18,612 bases of DNA. Source: a bacterium. Lineage in GTDB: Bacteria > Chloroflexota > Dormibacteria > UBA8260 > Bog-877. The DNA lies in contig JAJYWT010000043.1 of NCBI GenBank assembly GCA_021791345.1, positions 1-18,612 of the forward strand. The letters are read 5' to 3'. The notes beneath the pieces were generated by a model. That model was not told the origin of the DNA. It saw only the letters and a program-made list of their open reading frames with translations, and ran no database searches. Shown piece after piece: positions 7,812 through 15,834 of this stretch. The position numbers and the translations under genes are program-made. Within the stretch, counting starts at the first letter, position 1; each line of letters opens with the position of its first letter.

Positions 7812-10730
7812 TTATGAGCCGTCGCCCGGCACGGTGTCACTATCGCGCTCGCCGGGTCTCACGGGGATGACCCGCAGAGCCGCCCGGCCGCCCTGGATCG
7901 TTACCTCCTGCCCACCGGGGAAGGCGCCATCCGACTCGGTCACCAGGATCTCACTGAGGAAGCACTGGGCGCGCAGCAGGCCATCGCCGAGCCGGATCGC
8001 CTCCCGCAGCTCAGTGGAGCTGGTCTGCGCCTCCAGACGCGCGGGTGCCCCGGGGCGCAGGCCCGACTGCTTGCGCAGGTTCTGGACCTGGCGCACCAGC
8101 TGGCGCAGGGCCCCCTCGCGCCGGAGCTCAGGGGTCAGCTCGAAGTCCAGCCGGATCTGGGGGCGGTCGTCCCCGGCCCGCTCGCTGGTCACCGCCATCA
8201 CGTTGATCTCCTGGGCCAGCACCTGCCGCAGCTCCGACGTGAGCTCCACCCCGCTGACGACCGCCTCCCGCAACGGCTGGCGGGTCGGCACCGTGGCCGC
8301 CTCCCGTTGACCCCTGGCCTCCTCCGCCAGACGCCGGACGTCGGCCATCTTCACGATGAGCTCCGGGTCGGACCACTCCGGCCGGGAGCGCGGAAACCGA
8401 TCCAGGTGGACAGAGGCCGGCGCTCCCGCCAGCGGGCCGGTCAGCTCCTGGTAGATCGCCTCGGCGACGAAGGGCGTGAACGGTGCCATCAGCAGGGCCA
8501 GATCCCGCAGGACGGTCCAGAGGGTGGCGAACGCGGGGGCGGCGACCTCCGGCTCGCCACGAAACCGTGGGCGCGAGCAGCGCAGATACCAGGTGCTGGT
8601 GTCCTCCGCCAGCAGCTGGATCGCTCGGCAGGCGCTGTGCGCGTCGTAGCGGTCCAGGTGGCGCGTCACCTCCGCGACCGTGGCTTCCAACCGGGCCAGA
8701 ATCCAGCGGTCCAAGACATGCTCTCCGAGCCCGAGACCCGGGTCCGGCCGCCAACCGGCCAGGTTGGCGTAGGTGACCAGAAAGCTCTGGGTGTTCCAGA
8801 GCACGTGAAGAAACTTGACCGAGCTCTCCAGAACCCGCTGCACCGATATGCGGTACTCCTGGCCGACCGTGACAGTGGTGTAGAACCACCACCGGACCGC
8901 GTCCGCGCCGGCCTTGGAGATGAGCGTCCACGGATCGAGGACGTTGCCCCGTGACTTGGACATCTTGCGACCCTGCTCGTCGACCACCAACGAGGGCACG
9001 ACCACGTTGCGGTAGGCGGGCTGGTCGAAGAGCATGGTCGACTCCGCCAGCAGGGTGTAGAACCAGCCCCTCGTCTGATCAAGGGCCTCACAGATGTAGT
9101 CGGCCGGATGCTCGCGCTCGAACTTCTCTTGGTTCTCGAAGGGGTAGTGCCACTGCGCGTAGGGCATCGCGCCGCTGTCGTACCAGCAGTCGATCACCTC
9201 CGGCACCCGCCGCATCGTCCCGCCGCAGGCGCAGGCGAGGGTGACCTCGTCGATGAAGGGCTTGTGCGGATCGAAGTTTGAGGGCAGTCCCAGCTCCTCA
9301 AAGCTGCCGATGCAGCGCTCCCGGCCGCAGCTCGCACAGACCCAGATCGGCAGCGGCGTGCCCCAGTAGCGGGCCCGCGACAGGTTCCAATCCTGGAGGG
9401 ACTCCAGCCAGTTGCCCATGCGGCCGTCGCGCAGGTGGCTCGGCACCCAGCGCACGCTGCGGTTGTGCTTGAGCAGCGCCTCCTTGACCGCGGTGGTGCG
9501 GATGAACCAGGAGTCGAGGGCGTAGTAGATGAGAGGGGTCTCGCAGCGCCAGCAGAACGGGTAGGTGTGCAGGATCCGCTCCTCGCGATACAGCAGGCCC
9601 CGCTCTTGCAGGTCCGCCTGGATCACGGGGTCCGCCTGCTTGAAGAAGAGGCCGGCGAACTGTCCCGCCGACGGCAGGAATCTGCCGTCGAGACCGACGG
9701 TGTGGGCGACCTCCAGGCCCGCCTGCTGGCTGAGCCTCAGGTCGTCCTCGCCGTAGACCGCGGCGGTGTGCACGATCCCGGTGCCCTCCTCGGCCGACAC
9801 GAAGTCGCCGGCGAGCACCCGCCACGCTCCCTTCTGCTCGGGGAGGAACGGGTAGAGGCGCTGATAGCGCAGGCCGACCAGCTCAGTGCCAGGGAACTCC
9901 TCCTCGACCCGATAGTCGCCGTGCAGCATCGACAGCCTGGTCTTGGCCAGGATCAACCGCTCGTCGTCCTGGCGCACCCTGACGTATGTGATCTCGGGAT
10001 TGACCGCCAGGGCCAGGTTGCCGGGCAGCGTCCAGGGCGTCGTGGTCCAGGCCAGCAGGCTGGTGCCCGGATCGTCGACCAAGCGGAATCTCACCGTCAC
10101 CGCCGGGTCCTCGGTGTTGTCCCGATACGCGCCTGGTTGGCCCAGTTCGTGGCTGCTGAGCGACGTCTGGCAGCGCGGGCAGTAGGGGGCAACCCGGTAG
10201 CCGCGGTAGAGCCAGCCGTGGTCGTAGATCTGCTGCAGGCTCCACCAGACCGACTCGATGTATCCCGGATCGTAGGTCCGGTAGGCGTCCTTCATGTCCA
10301 GCCAGAACCCGATCCTGGTGGTCAGCCGCTCCCACTCGTCGATGTACTCCACGACGCTGGTACGGCAGAGGCGGTTGAACTCCTCAACCCCGAACTCCTC
10401 GATCTCCGGCTTGGCCCGAATCTTGAGGCTGCGCTCCACCTCCAACTCCACCGGCAGTCCGTGGGTGTCCCACCCTCCCCGGCGCTCCACCCGGCGGCCC
10501 AGCATCTGCTGATAGCGCAGGAAGCAGTCCTTGAACGACCGCGCCAGCACATGGTGGACCCCGGGGATGCCGTTGGCGGTCGGTGGACCCTCGTAGAAGA
10601 CGAAGGGGGCACCGTGCTGGTTCTGCTCCAGCGCCTTGGCAAACACCTGCTCGCGCTCCCAGAGCTGCAGGACTTCATCCTCCAGATCGGGAAGGCTAAG
10701 GTGCGCTGGCAGTGGGTCAAAAACTGGCAT
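7812..10730 (-). CDS. ileS: Isoleucyl-tRNA synthetase
   Basis: IleRS charges tRNA-Ile and hydrolyses mischarged Val-tRNA-Ile. In the 972-residue product the class I HIGH-type motif is GVHH (57-60, in GPPTANGIPGVHHVLAR), the CP1 editing domain carries TTPWTLPGN (230-238) and GTGIVHTAAVYGEDD (316-330), and the KMSKS loop is exact (589-593). Putative zinc cysteines occur in CPRC (184-187), CASC and CACGG. The C-terminal half is the anticodon-binding domain. The PTANG.PG.HHVLAR form resembles the eukaryote-like type of bacterial IleRS (IleS2), the type linked to mupirocin insensitivity; this is from motif memory only. The ATG at 10730 begins the conserved part. No good Shine-Dalgarno precedes it: AGGAG is 17 bases upstream and folds with GGCTCC. 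The frame is open to 10868. Confidence 0.95.
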   Translation of the reverse strand: MPVFDPLPAHLSLPDLEDEVLQLWEREQVFAKALEQNQHGAPFVFYEGPPTANGIPGVHHVLARSFKDCFLRYQQMLGRRVERRGGWDTHGLPVELEVERSLKIRAKPEIEEFGVEEFNRLCRTSVVEYIDEWERLTTRIGFWLDMKDAYRTYDPGYIESVWWSLQQIYDHGWLYRGYRVAPYCPRCQTSLSSHELGQPGAYRDNTEDPAVTVRFRLVDDPGTSLLAWTTTPWTLPGNLALAVNPEITYVRVRQDDERLILAKTRLSMLHGDYRVEEEFPGTELVGLRYQRLYPFLPEQKGAWRVLAGDFVSAEEGTGIVHTAAVYGEDDLRLSQQAGLEVAHTVGLDGRFLPSAGQFAGLFFKQADPVIQADLQERGLLYREERILHTYPFCWRCETPLIYYALDSWFIRTTAVKEALLKHNRSVRWVPSHLRDGRMGNWLESLQDWNLSRARYWGTPLPIWVCASCGRERCIGSFEELGLPSNFDPHKPFIDEVTLACACGGTMRRVPEVIDCWYDSGAMPYAQWHYPFENQEKFEREHPADYICEALDQTRGWFYTLLAESTMLFDQPAYRNVVVPSLVVDEQGRKMSKSRGNVLDPWTLISKAGADAVRWWFYTTVTVGQEYRISVQRVLESSVKFLHVLWNTQSFLVTYANLAGWRPDPGLGLGEHVLDRWILARLEATVAEVTRHLDRYDAHSACRAIQLLAEDTSTWYLRCSRPRFRGEPEVAAPAFATLWTVLRDLALLMAPFTPFVAEAIYQELTGPLAGAPASVHLDRFPRSRPEWSDPELIVKMADVRRLAEEARGQREAATVPTRQPLREAVVSGVELTSELRQVLAQEINVMAVTSERAGDDRPQIRLDFELTPELRREGALRQLVRQVQNLRKQSGLRPGAPARLEAQTSSTELREAIRLGDGLLRAQCFLSEILVTESDGAFPGGQEVTIQGGRAALRVIPVRPGERDSDTVPGDGS

Positions 10731-10739
10731 TGTGGGCGT

Positions 10740-10751
10740 GGAGCCATCTCC
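10740..10751 (-). promoter_or_regulatory. Self-pairing Shine-Dalgarno-like element before ileS
   Basis: On the minus strand GGAGATGGCTCC can form a 4-bp hairpin (GGAG with CTCC, loop ATGG). It contains the only Shine-Dalgarno-like sequence before ileS, 17 bases from the chosen ATG. Pairing would hide the site, which could be part of translational control. It may also be chance in GC-rich sequence. Confidence 0.25.
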
Positions 10752-10777
10752 TGACGTGAGCCCATTGGCGATGGACG

Positions 10778-10809
10778 GAGCTAAGGCAAGTCGGCTTTGC
10801 CTCAGGCTC
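10778..10809 (-). promoter_or_regulatory. Leader hairpin upstream of ileS
   Basis: An inverted repeat pairs AGGCAA with TTGCCT (10784-10789 and 10797-10802, seven-base loop), extended by GAGC/GCTC (10778-10781 and 10806-10809) across a small internal loop. It lies about 50 bp before the ileS ATG, so it would be in the 5' untranslated RNA. It is not followed by a T-run. Just upstream on the minus strand CATACT (10811-10816), with TTTCGC 17 bp away, could be a promoter for ileS. Confidence 0.35.
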
Positions 10810-10857
10810 AAGTATGCCGGAGTGGGCCGCCCCGCGAAACGCAGCTCGAGGCAGGCG

Positions 10858-10883
10858 GCGGGTACCATCCCTGGGGATCCCGC
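10858..10883 (-). promoter_or_regulatory. Possible T-box-like element of the ileS leader
   Basis: On the minus strand AGGGATGGTACCCGCC resembles the T-box consensus AGGGTGGNACCGCG with one extra base. The TGGT (10867-10864) could pair with the ACCA end of uncharged tRNA-Ile. T-boxes are known before ileS in Gram-positive lineages. An ATC isoleucine triplet lies at 10901-10899 inside a hairpin. Against this: the ATC is only about 32 nt away, the motif also lies in a simple palindrome (GCGGG/CCCGC enclosing ATCC/GGAT), and a full Stem I would run into the divergent gene. I regard it as a candidate only. Confidence 0.3.
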
Positions 10884-10905
10884 TGAAGTCTGAGCTCAGA
10901 TCAGC
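10882..10905. promoter_or_regulatory. Nested palindrome in the ileS/maoC divergent region
   Basis: TCTGAGCTCAGA (10889-10900) is a perfect 12-bp palindrome, flanked by GCTGA (10882-10886) and TCAGC (10901-10905), which are also complementary. It lies 24-47 bp before the dehydratase start. It could be an operator for either divergent gene, or an RNA hairpin in the ileS leader with the ATC triplet at its edge. No regulator gene is in the window. Confidence 0.35.
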
Positions 10906-10928
10906 ATCTGCCTGAGACAAGAGGAGAC

Positions 10929-11432
10929 ATGTTGCCCGCTGCGCCACCACCGGACGCCAGTTCCGCCCATGGGATTGAGATCTATTTCGAGGACTTCAGG
11001 GAGGGCCAGCACTTCGACCTCGGCTCAGCCGAGATCACCGAGGCAGAGATGCTGGAGTTCGCCCGGCACTACGATCCCCAGCCCTTCCATGTGGATCCGG
11101 AGCGGGCTCGGCAGACCGTCTTCAAGGGCCTCATCGCGAGCGGCTGGCAGACCGCGGGGGTCTGGATGCGCCTCTACTGCGACGGCCTGTTGCTGAGATC
11201 CGCAAGCCTGGGCTCTCCGGGGGTGGAGAGCCTGCGCTGGCTGGCACCGGTCCGGCCCGGCGACCGGCTCACCGCAACCGCGGACGTCCTGGGGGTTCGG
11301 GGCTCCGCCACCAACCCTGGACGGGGCACCGTCATCGTGGCTGGAGAGCTGGCGGGAGGCGATGGGCTGCCCAGGATGCGCCTGCGTGCCTGGGGCCACT
11401 TCGCGCGCCGGGCTCCCTCGCCGGGCGGCTGA
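10929..11432 (+). CDS. MaoC-like hotdog-fold dehydratase
   Basis: The 167-residue product is a MaoC/hydratase-2-type protein, a family that adds water to or removes it from 2-enoyl/3-hydroxyacyl thioesters. It begins the conserved part with YFEDFREGQHFDLG (about 19-32). The active-site segment HYDPQPFHVD (48-57) supplies the Asp49/His54 pair typical of the family, and KGLIASGWQTAGVWMRL (66-82) is the following hotdog helix. The substrate cannot be named. Start at ATG 10929 follows AAGAGGAG with only 2-4 bases between; TTG at the next codon would have better spacing. It is divergent from ileS and is followed 176 bp later by the acetyltransferase gene. No fatty-acid or polyketide genes are nearby. 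Confidence 0.82.
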   Translation: MLPAAPPPDASSAHGIEIYFEDFREGQHFDLGSAEITEAEMLEFARHYDPQPFHVDPERARQTVFKGLIASGWQTAGVWMRLYCDGLLLRSASLGSPGVESLRWLAPVRPGDRLTATADVLGVRGSATNPGRGTVIVAGELAGGDGLPRMRLRAWGHFARRAPSPGG

Positions 11433-11596
11433 TCGCCGGCAGGCCAATCGCCGGGCCAGTCCCCCGGGGGAGGGGATGGCGCCACCGCCGCGGCCGGTGT
11501 GGATGTGGACGTGACCATGGCCCAACCGGGCCCTCGACGGCGCACTCCTGCCCCAGCGCGCCGCCTCCTCGGCCCCGCCCGGCCGGACCGCCCTGA

Positions 11597-11609
11597 TAGG
11601 TTGTCCAGG
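11597..11609 (+). promoter_or_regulatory. Possible leaderless-type promoter
   Basis: TAGGTT (11597-11602), preceded by GA, resembles a -10 element and ends six bases before the GTG at 11609, so transcription could begin on or near the start codon. No clear Shine-Dalgarno precedes the gene, as expected for a leaderless mRNA. No -35 box is visible in the GC-rich stretch upstream (11433-11596), which otherwise appears empty. Confidence 0.35.
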
Positions 11610-12406
11610 TGAGAGTCCGAAGCCTCGGCTTCCGGACCGACCTGATGGTTCGCCGCCTGGCCGGCTCGGAGATCACCGACCGCGGCGACCACATCGTGGT
11701 CCGCTCCACCGCCGCGGCCAACTTCTACTGGGGCAACTTCCTGCTCCTGGGTGGAAGTTGCGATCTCAAAGACCCCCAGGTATGGCTGGATCGGTTCAGT
11801 GACCACATGCCCGCCGCTCGGCATGTCGCGATCGGCTGGGACCGCACGTCGACCAGTGCGCTGCCACGCCTGAGCGGCCTCACCAGCCTGGGGATGGAGC
11901 TCGACCTCGGGACGGTCATGACCGCGCCCCAGCTTCTGCCTCCAGAGGGAGCAGCTCCGGCCATAGCGGTGCGCCGGCTGTCGTCCGAGCGCGAGTGGCG
12001 CGCTCTCTACGCGCTGGAGACGGAGCTCTGGGCAGAAGAGAACCGCGACGCGCCGGGCTACCTGGACTTCCTGAAGTCCCGCGTCGCCGAGACCCGGCAC
12101 CTCTCCGAGGGGGGTCGGGGGGCCTGCTTCGGGGTCTTCGAAGAGGACGAGCTGGTGTCTACGGCGGGCGTCGTGTGCGCCAATCGCGTGGCCCGCTTCC
12201 AGAACGTCGAGACCAGACCGGATCGCCGGCGCCGCGGGCTGGCAGGCGCGGTGGTGGCGGCGGCTGGCGCGTTCGCCCAGGAGCGGCTGGGTGCCGAGCT
12301 CCTGGTGATCGTGGCGGACCCCGCCGGGCCGGCGATCTCGCTCTACCGCCGGCTGGGCTTCCAGGAGACCGAGCCCCAGATCAGCCTGCTGCGCGTGCCC
12401 CAGTGA
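11609..12406 (+). CDS. GNAT-family N-acetyltransferase
   Basis: The 265-residue product is a two-part GNAT protein. The C-terminal half (about 120-265) carries the acetyl-CoA-binding motif A: NVETRPDRRRRGLAGAVVAAA, with the arginine/glycine pyrophosphate loop RRRRGLAG, followed by the late strand and SLYRRLGF near the end, a typical GNAT closing motif. The N-terminal half (1-115) has AAANFYWGNFLLL and WLDRFSD and looks like a divergent, probably degenerate second GNAT-like or accessory domain. The substrate is unknown. The start is GTG at 11609. The gene is convergent with the lipoprotein gene, whose stop lies 85 bp away. Confidence 0.82.
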   Translation: MRVRSLGFRTDLMVRRLAGSEITDRGDHIVVRSTAAANFYWGNFLLLGGSCDLKDPQVWLDRFSDHMPAARHVAIGWDRTSTSALPRLSGLTSLGMELDLGTVMTAPQLLPPEGAAPAIAVRRLSSEREWRALYALETELWAEENRDAPGYLDFLKSRVAETRHLSEGGRGACFGVFEEDELVSTAGVVCANRVARFQNVETRPDRRRRGLAGAVVAAAGAFAQERLGAELLVIVADPAGPAISLYRRLGFQETEPQISLLRVPQ

Positions 12407-12443
12407 CCACGTACCGCTCCCCAGGCATGCCGGGCCCGTGGAG

Positions 12444-12479
12444 GGCTCCGCTCACCGCTCCCGAGGCGGCGGGGGAGCC
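12444..12479. terminator. Candidate bidirectional hairpin between convergent genes
   Basis: GGCTCC (12444-12449) and GGAGCC (12474-12479) form a 6-bp outer stem, with an inner CCGC/GCGG stem (12455-12458 and 12466-12469). It lies in the 85-bp gap between two convergent genes, where a shared terminator would be expected. No T-run follows on either strand, so classic intrinsic termination is uncertain. Confidence 0.35.
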
Positions 12480-12491
12480 GTCGACTCGGGA

Positions 12492-14465
12492 TCAGCCCAG
12501 CGAATAGTCCTGGGGGTAGATCTCGTCGAAAACCCCCTGGGGGATCAGGCCGTGGAGCGCGGTCTTGTACATGGTGAGCTGGTACGGCGTGTCCGGCATC
12601 CACACCACTGGCAGCTGCTGCACCAGGTAGTCCTGGTACTTGAACAGAGCCGCGGTCTCCTCCGCCGAGGTGGGCGCCGTGTGGGTCGCCCGGATGTTGG
12701 CGTCGTTCACCGGGTTGGAGTAGTCACCGGGATTGTTGCCCGTGTAGAAGACGGAGCCGCCGGTCGGCAGCACGTCCGGGTAGTAGGTCCAGCCCCCGCC
12801 CCAGTCGGCCAGGTCCCAGCTGCTGCAGGGGGTGGAGAAGGTGCAGCCGTTGAACGCGGTCGAGATGACCTGGGAGAAGGGGGCGCTCTTCAGGCTGAGC
12901 GTGATCCCGGCCGCCGACCGCAGGGTCGACTGCAGCGCCTCCATCTCGTTGGTGAGAGCGGTGCTGCCGCTGGCGTAGATCATGCTGAAGTTGAGGGCGG
13001 CGCCGGCGGCTATCCCCGGGCCGCAGTCCCCGGTGGCGGCTCCGGGCCTCGTGCAGGTGGTGCTTCCGCCCGGGCGGACCGTCCAGCCGTGGTCGCGCAG
13101 CAGCGAGACCGCCTTGCTCGAGTCGTACGGGTAGTACTGCCCCTTGGCCTCCAGCGAACTCTCGTCCGGATTGTGGGGTGGGTACTCGGGGACCGGACCG
13201 CTGTTGGTGCGCCCGATGCCCGCCTCGAAGTCCTTGATGTACTGGGGCTGGTTGACCAGGGACTGGAAGGCCTGGCGGAAGTAGAGCTGTTTGAAGATCG
13301 GCCCAGCTTTGGGATTGGTGAAGTTGTAGGGCGCGTACACCGTGGAGAAGGAGTACCAGGGCGCATACGAGTAGCCCTCGGTCCGCTCCAGGCTGGCCCG
13401 CTGGCTCACGTCCTGGGCCGGAATGTAGCCGATGGTCAGCGATCCGTTGTGGAGGTCGTTGAACTCGGCCGCATCGCTGGTGAAGGGCAGCTCCTCAAAG
13501 GCGGAGATGGTGGGCTTGGCAGGACCCGAGTAGTTCTTGTTGGGGACCATCTTCACGAATCCGCTGGAGGTGAACTGGGTGAGGCGGAAGGGGCCGTCCA
13601 CCACCTGCCAGAGGGGATTGGTCTGGTACGTGGCCAGGTCCTGCGACTGCAGATTGAGGTACTGCGCCACCGCCAGCGCCCCACTGGTGGCGGTGCCGGG
13701 GTCGGCGGGCTGGTACTGGGTGGGCGTGGTGCCCGCAACCGGGACCCTGGCGACGGCTGAGGTGTCGTAGTTGCCGACCGCACCGCCGCTCGACAGCTTG
13801 TCCCAGGAGGCCTGGGGCAGCGGGTAGATCTGGCTCAGCTCGTTGTAGGTGAACCACGTGGGGTTGTAGGAGCTGTTCAGCTTGAACTGCAAAGAGTAGG
13901 TCCCCGTGACCTCATAGCTGACCAGGTTGGCCGGGAAGGCTCCGGGCACGGCCCCTCCCCAGCCCGGGCCGGGAGCGCTGCTGCTGCCCACGCTGGGCGC
14001 CTTGGGATCGGTGACCGCGCTGAGCAGGTTCATCCAGAAGATCACGTCACGGGCGGTGATGGGCGTCCCGTTGGACCACCGCCAGTGCTTGAGGGTGATG
14101 TTGACCACCGTGTTGTGGTCTGAGAACACCGGGGGCCGCGCCACGCTGAGGGACGGATTGAGCACCGGCTCCCCCTTCTGCCCGTACCAGTAGAGCGGAA
14201 GGTACATCAGCTGCATGAACTGGTTGGTGTTGTTGACACTGAAGTAGGTCGACGACTCCATCGGCAGGATGTAGTTGGGGGGGGCACTGGGTGCCTCCGC
14301 AAAGGTGACCACGCCTCCGCTCTGCGGTCTGGTGGCGGTGGAGGCGCCACAGGCCGCCAGCAGCAGCGCCCCCACGACGAGGAGGCCGGCCCCGCCGGTG
14401 ACCCTCTGCATGCTCCTGCCGGTGCGCCCGGCGGGCCCGCGGCCCAACCTCTCTCGGATCATCAT
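12492..14465 (-). CDS. Family-5 extracellular solute-binding lipoprotein (peptide ABC transporter type)
   Basis: The 657-residue product starts with a basic region, a hydrophobic stretch and a lipobox LLAACG with Cys39 as the lipidation site, so it is exported and anchored to the membrane. The mature part matches the SBP_bac_5 group (OppA/DppA-like), including WSNGTPITARDVIFW (130-144) and a C-terminal LPVVWMPD segment. Such proteins deliver peptides, nickel or related solutes to ABC permeases, but no permease or ATPase gene adjoins it, so the ligand is unknown. It is longer than the usual 500-550 residues. The ATG at 14465 has GGGAG four bases upstream; Met19 is an alternative that would still leave a normal signal peptide. 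Processing would require LspA, encoded in this window. Confidence 0.9.
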   Translation of the reverse strand: MMIRERLGRGPAGRTGRSMQRVTGGAGLLVVGALLLAACGASTATRPQSGGVVTFAEAPSAPPNYILPMESSTYFSVNNTNQFMQLMYLPLYWYGQKGEPVLNPSLSVARPPVFSDHNTVVNITLKHWRWSNGTPITARDVIFWMNLLSAVTDPKAPSVGSSSAPGPGWGGAVPGAFPANLVSYEVTGTYSLQFKLNSSYNPTWFTYNELSQIYPLPQASWDKLSSGGAVGNYDTSAVARVPVAGTTPTQYQPADPGTATSGALAVAQYLNLQSQDLATYQTNPLWQVVDGPFRLTQFTSSGFVKMVPNKNYSGPAKPTISAFEELPFTSDAAEFNDLHNGSLTIGYIPAQDVSQRASLERTEGYSYAPWYSFSTVYAPYNFTNPKAGPIFKQLYFRQAFQSLVNQPQYIKDFEAGIGRTNSGPVPEYPPHNPDESSLEAKGQYYPYDSSKAVSLLRDHGWTVRPGGSTTCTRPGAATGDCGPGIAAGAALNFSMIYASGSTALTNEMEALQSTLRSAAGITLSLKSAPFSQVISTAFNGCTFSTPCSSWDLADWGGGWTYYPDVLPTGGSVFYTGNNPGDYSNPVNDANIRATHTAPTSAEETAALFKYQDYLVQQLPVVWMPDTPYQLTMYKTALHGLIPQGVFDEIYPQDYSLG

Positions 14466-14704
14466 TCCACTCCCACCTGATCACGACTGCCGGCCCCCGC
14501 TGGCTGCCTCCCGGACCGGCCACCTCGGGCGTCAGGGTCAGATGAGGGGATCCGCGCCACCCGCCATTGGTGGCAGGCCCAGCCTATCAGCCGGCTCCGC
14601 TCGCCTCGTCAGGTCGAATTGGGCGCACCAAGTGGCACCGCCGACGGTCTCCGCTGGTGCGGGGCGCCGCCCCAGGGGACGGCCCGACGGATTGGGCCGG
14701 CCCC
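14466..14704. other. Non-coding gap between ftsZ and the lipoprotein gene
   Basis: The 239-bp gap contains no supported gene. Near the ftsZ end it holds the hairpin described separately and a second one, GGGGC-GCC-GCCCC (14661-14673). Toward the lipoprotein gene, GATAGGCT on the minus strand (near 14580-14590) resembles the -10-like GATAGGTT seen before the acetyltransferase gene, but no clear -35 accompanies it. Confidence 0.4.
14675..14704 (-). terminator. GC hairpin directly after ftsZ
   Basis: A strong inverted repeat pairs GGGG with CCCC and CGGCCC with GGGCCG (14680-14685 with 14694-14699), with one mismatch and an eight-base loop, starting at the base after the ftsZ stop. A second GGGGC/GCCCC hairpin follows at 14661-14673. 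There is no U-tract, as is often the case in GC-rich genomes. It probably ends or slows transcription of the dcw cluster. Confidence 0.5.
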
Positions 14705-15823
14705 TCAGCGCTGGTCGCGCAGAAACGCGGGGATGTCGATGTCGTCGAAGCTTGAGCTCGGCTCCTGGGTCTCAAACCGGCGCCCCGCCTCGGGCAGCGG
14801 CTCCTGCAGCTCCTGGGGCCTTGTGGTCCGGTAGCGCTCAGCCAGCTCCCGGTTGACCGGGGCCGAGCTGGCGAAGCCGGTTGCGATCACGGTGATCTTG
14901 ACGTCACCTCCCATGCGATCGTCCAGCACCGCCCCGAAGATGATGTTGGCGTTGGAGTCGGCGTTCTGGCGGATCATGTCGCACGCCTCGGTCACCTCGT
15001 GGAGGGTGAGGTCGGGGCTGGCGGTGATGTTGAGCAGGATTCCCTTGGCGCCGGAGATGGAGGTCTCCAGGAGCTGGCTCGCCACGGCGTCGCGGGCCGC
15101 GTCCTGAGCCCGGTTGTCACCGCTGCCGTAGCCGATCCCCATCAGCGCCGCCCCCTGACCGGACATGATCGCCTTGACGTCGGCGAAGTCCAGGTTGATG
15201 AGGCCGGGGTAGACGATGAGGTCGGAGATCCCCTGCACCCCCTGGCGGAGGACGTCGTCGGCCTTGCGGAATGCGTCGACCATGGTGGTGCGGCGATCCG
15301 TGACCGCGATCAGGCGGTCGTTGGGAATGGTGATCAGGGTGTCGACCCGGCCCGAGAGGGCCTCAACGCCACGCTCTGCGGAGTCCGCCCGGCGACGCCC
15401 CTCGAAGCTGAAGGGCTTGGTGACCACCCCAATCGTGAGCGCCCCGCTGGAGCGGGCGATCTCGGCGATGATCGGAGCCGCCCCGGTTCCGGTCCCACCG
15501 CCCATGCCCGCGGTGACGAAGACCATGTCCGAGTCGTGCAGGATCGAGGCCAGCTCGTCCCGGGACTCCTCGGCGGCGTTCTCGCCCACCTCGGGGTCGC
15601 CGCCCGCCCCCAGACCCCGGGTCACCTTGCGCCCGATGTGGACCTTGGTGGGCGCCTCGGAGGCATCCAGCGCCTGGCGGTCGGTGTTGACGGCGATGAA
15701 GTCGACGCCGCGGAGCTTGGCGCGGATCATGCGGTTGACGGCGTTGCTGCCCCCTCCGCCCACGCCTATCACCTTGATCCGGGCATTTCCCTGGGTGGTG
15801 CGGTCGAGGTCGTCTTGCGGCAT
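14705..15823 (-). CDS. ftsZ: Cell division protein FtsZ
   Basis: FtsZ is the tubulin-like GTPase that polymerises into the cytokinetic ring. The 372-residue product has the N-terminal [17 protein letters not shown] (17-33), the tubulin signature GGGTGTG (108-114), and the synergy loop [11 protein letters not shown] for catalysis across the dimer. It ends in the conserved tail [13 protein letters not shown] (360-372), which binds FtsA and other partners. The linker between core and tail is short, roughly 40 residues. The ATG at 15823 has a very strong Shine-Dalgarno (AAGGAGG) that overlaps the ftsA stop codon; the two genes are 11 bp apart and surely cotranscribed. A GC hairpin follows the gene. 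Confidence 0.98.
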   Translation of the reverse strand: MPQDDLDRTTQGNARIKVIGVGGGGSNAVNRMIRAKLRGVDFIAVNTDRQALDASEAPTKVHIGRKVTRGLGAGGDPEVGENAAEESRDELASILHDSDMVFVTAGMGGGTGTGAAPIIAEIARSSGALTIGVVTKPFSFEGRRRADSAERGVEALSGRVDTLITIPNDRLIAVTDRRTTMVDAFRKADDVLRQGVQGISDLIVYPGLINLDFADVKAIMSGQGAALMGIGYGSGDNRAQDAARDAVASQLLETSISGAKGILLNITASPDLTLHEVTEACDMIRQNADSNANIIFGAVLDDRMGGDVKITVIATGFASSAPVNRELAERYRTTRPQELQEPLPEAGRRFETQEPSSSFDDIDIPAFLRDQR

Positions 15824-15834
15824 CGTGGCCTCCT

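Noticed and set aside
9435..10754. 439-codon open frame on the plus strand
   Set aside because: It lies wholly antisense to ileS, whose motifs are unmistakable, and encodes no recognisable family; it follows from high third-position GC.
12438..13760. 440-codon open frame on the plus strand
   Set aside because: Antisense to the solute-binding lipoprotein gene; translation is Gly/Val/Arg-rich and domain-free.
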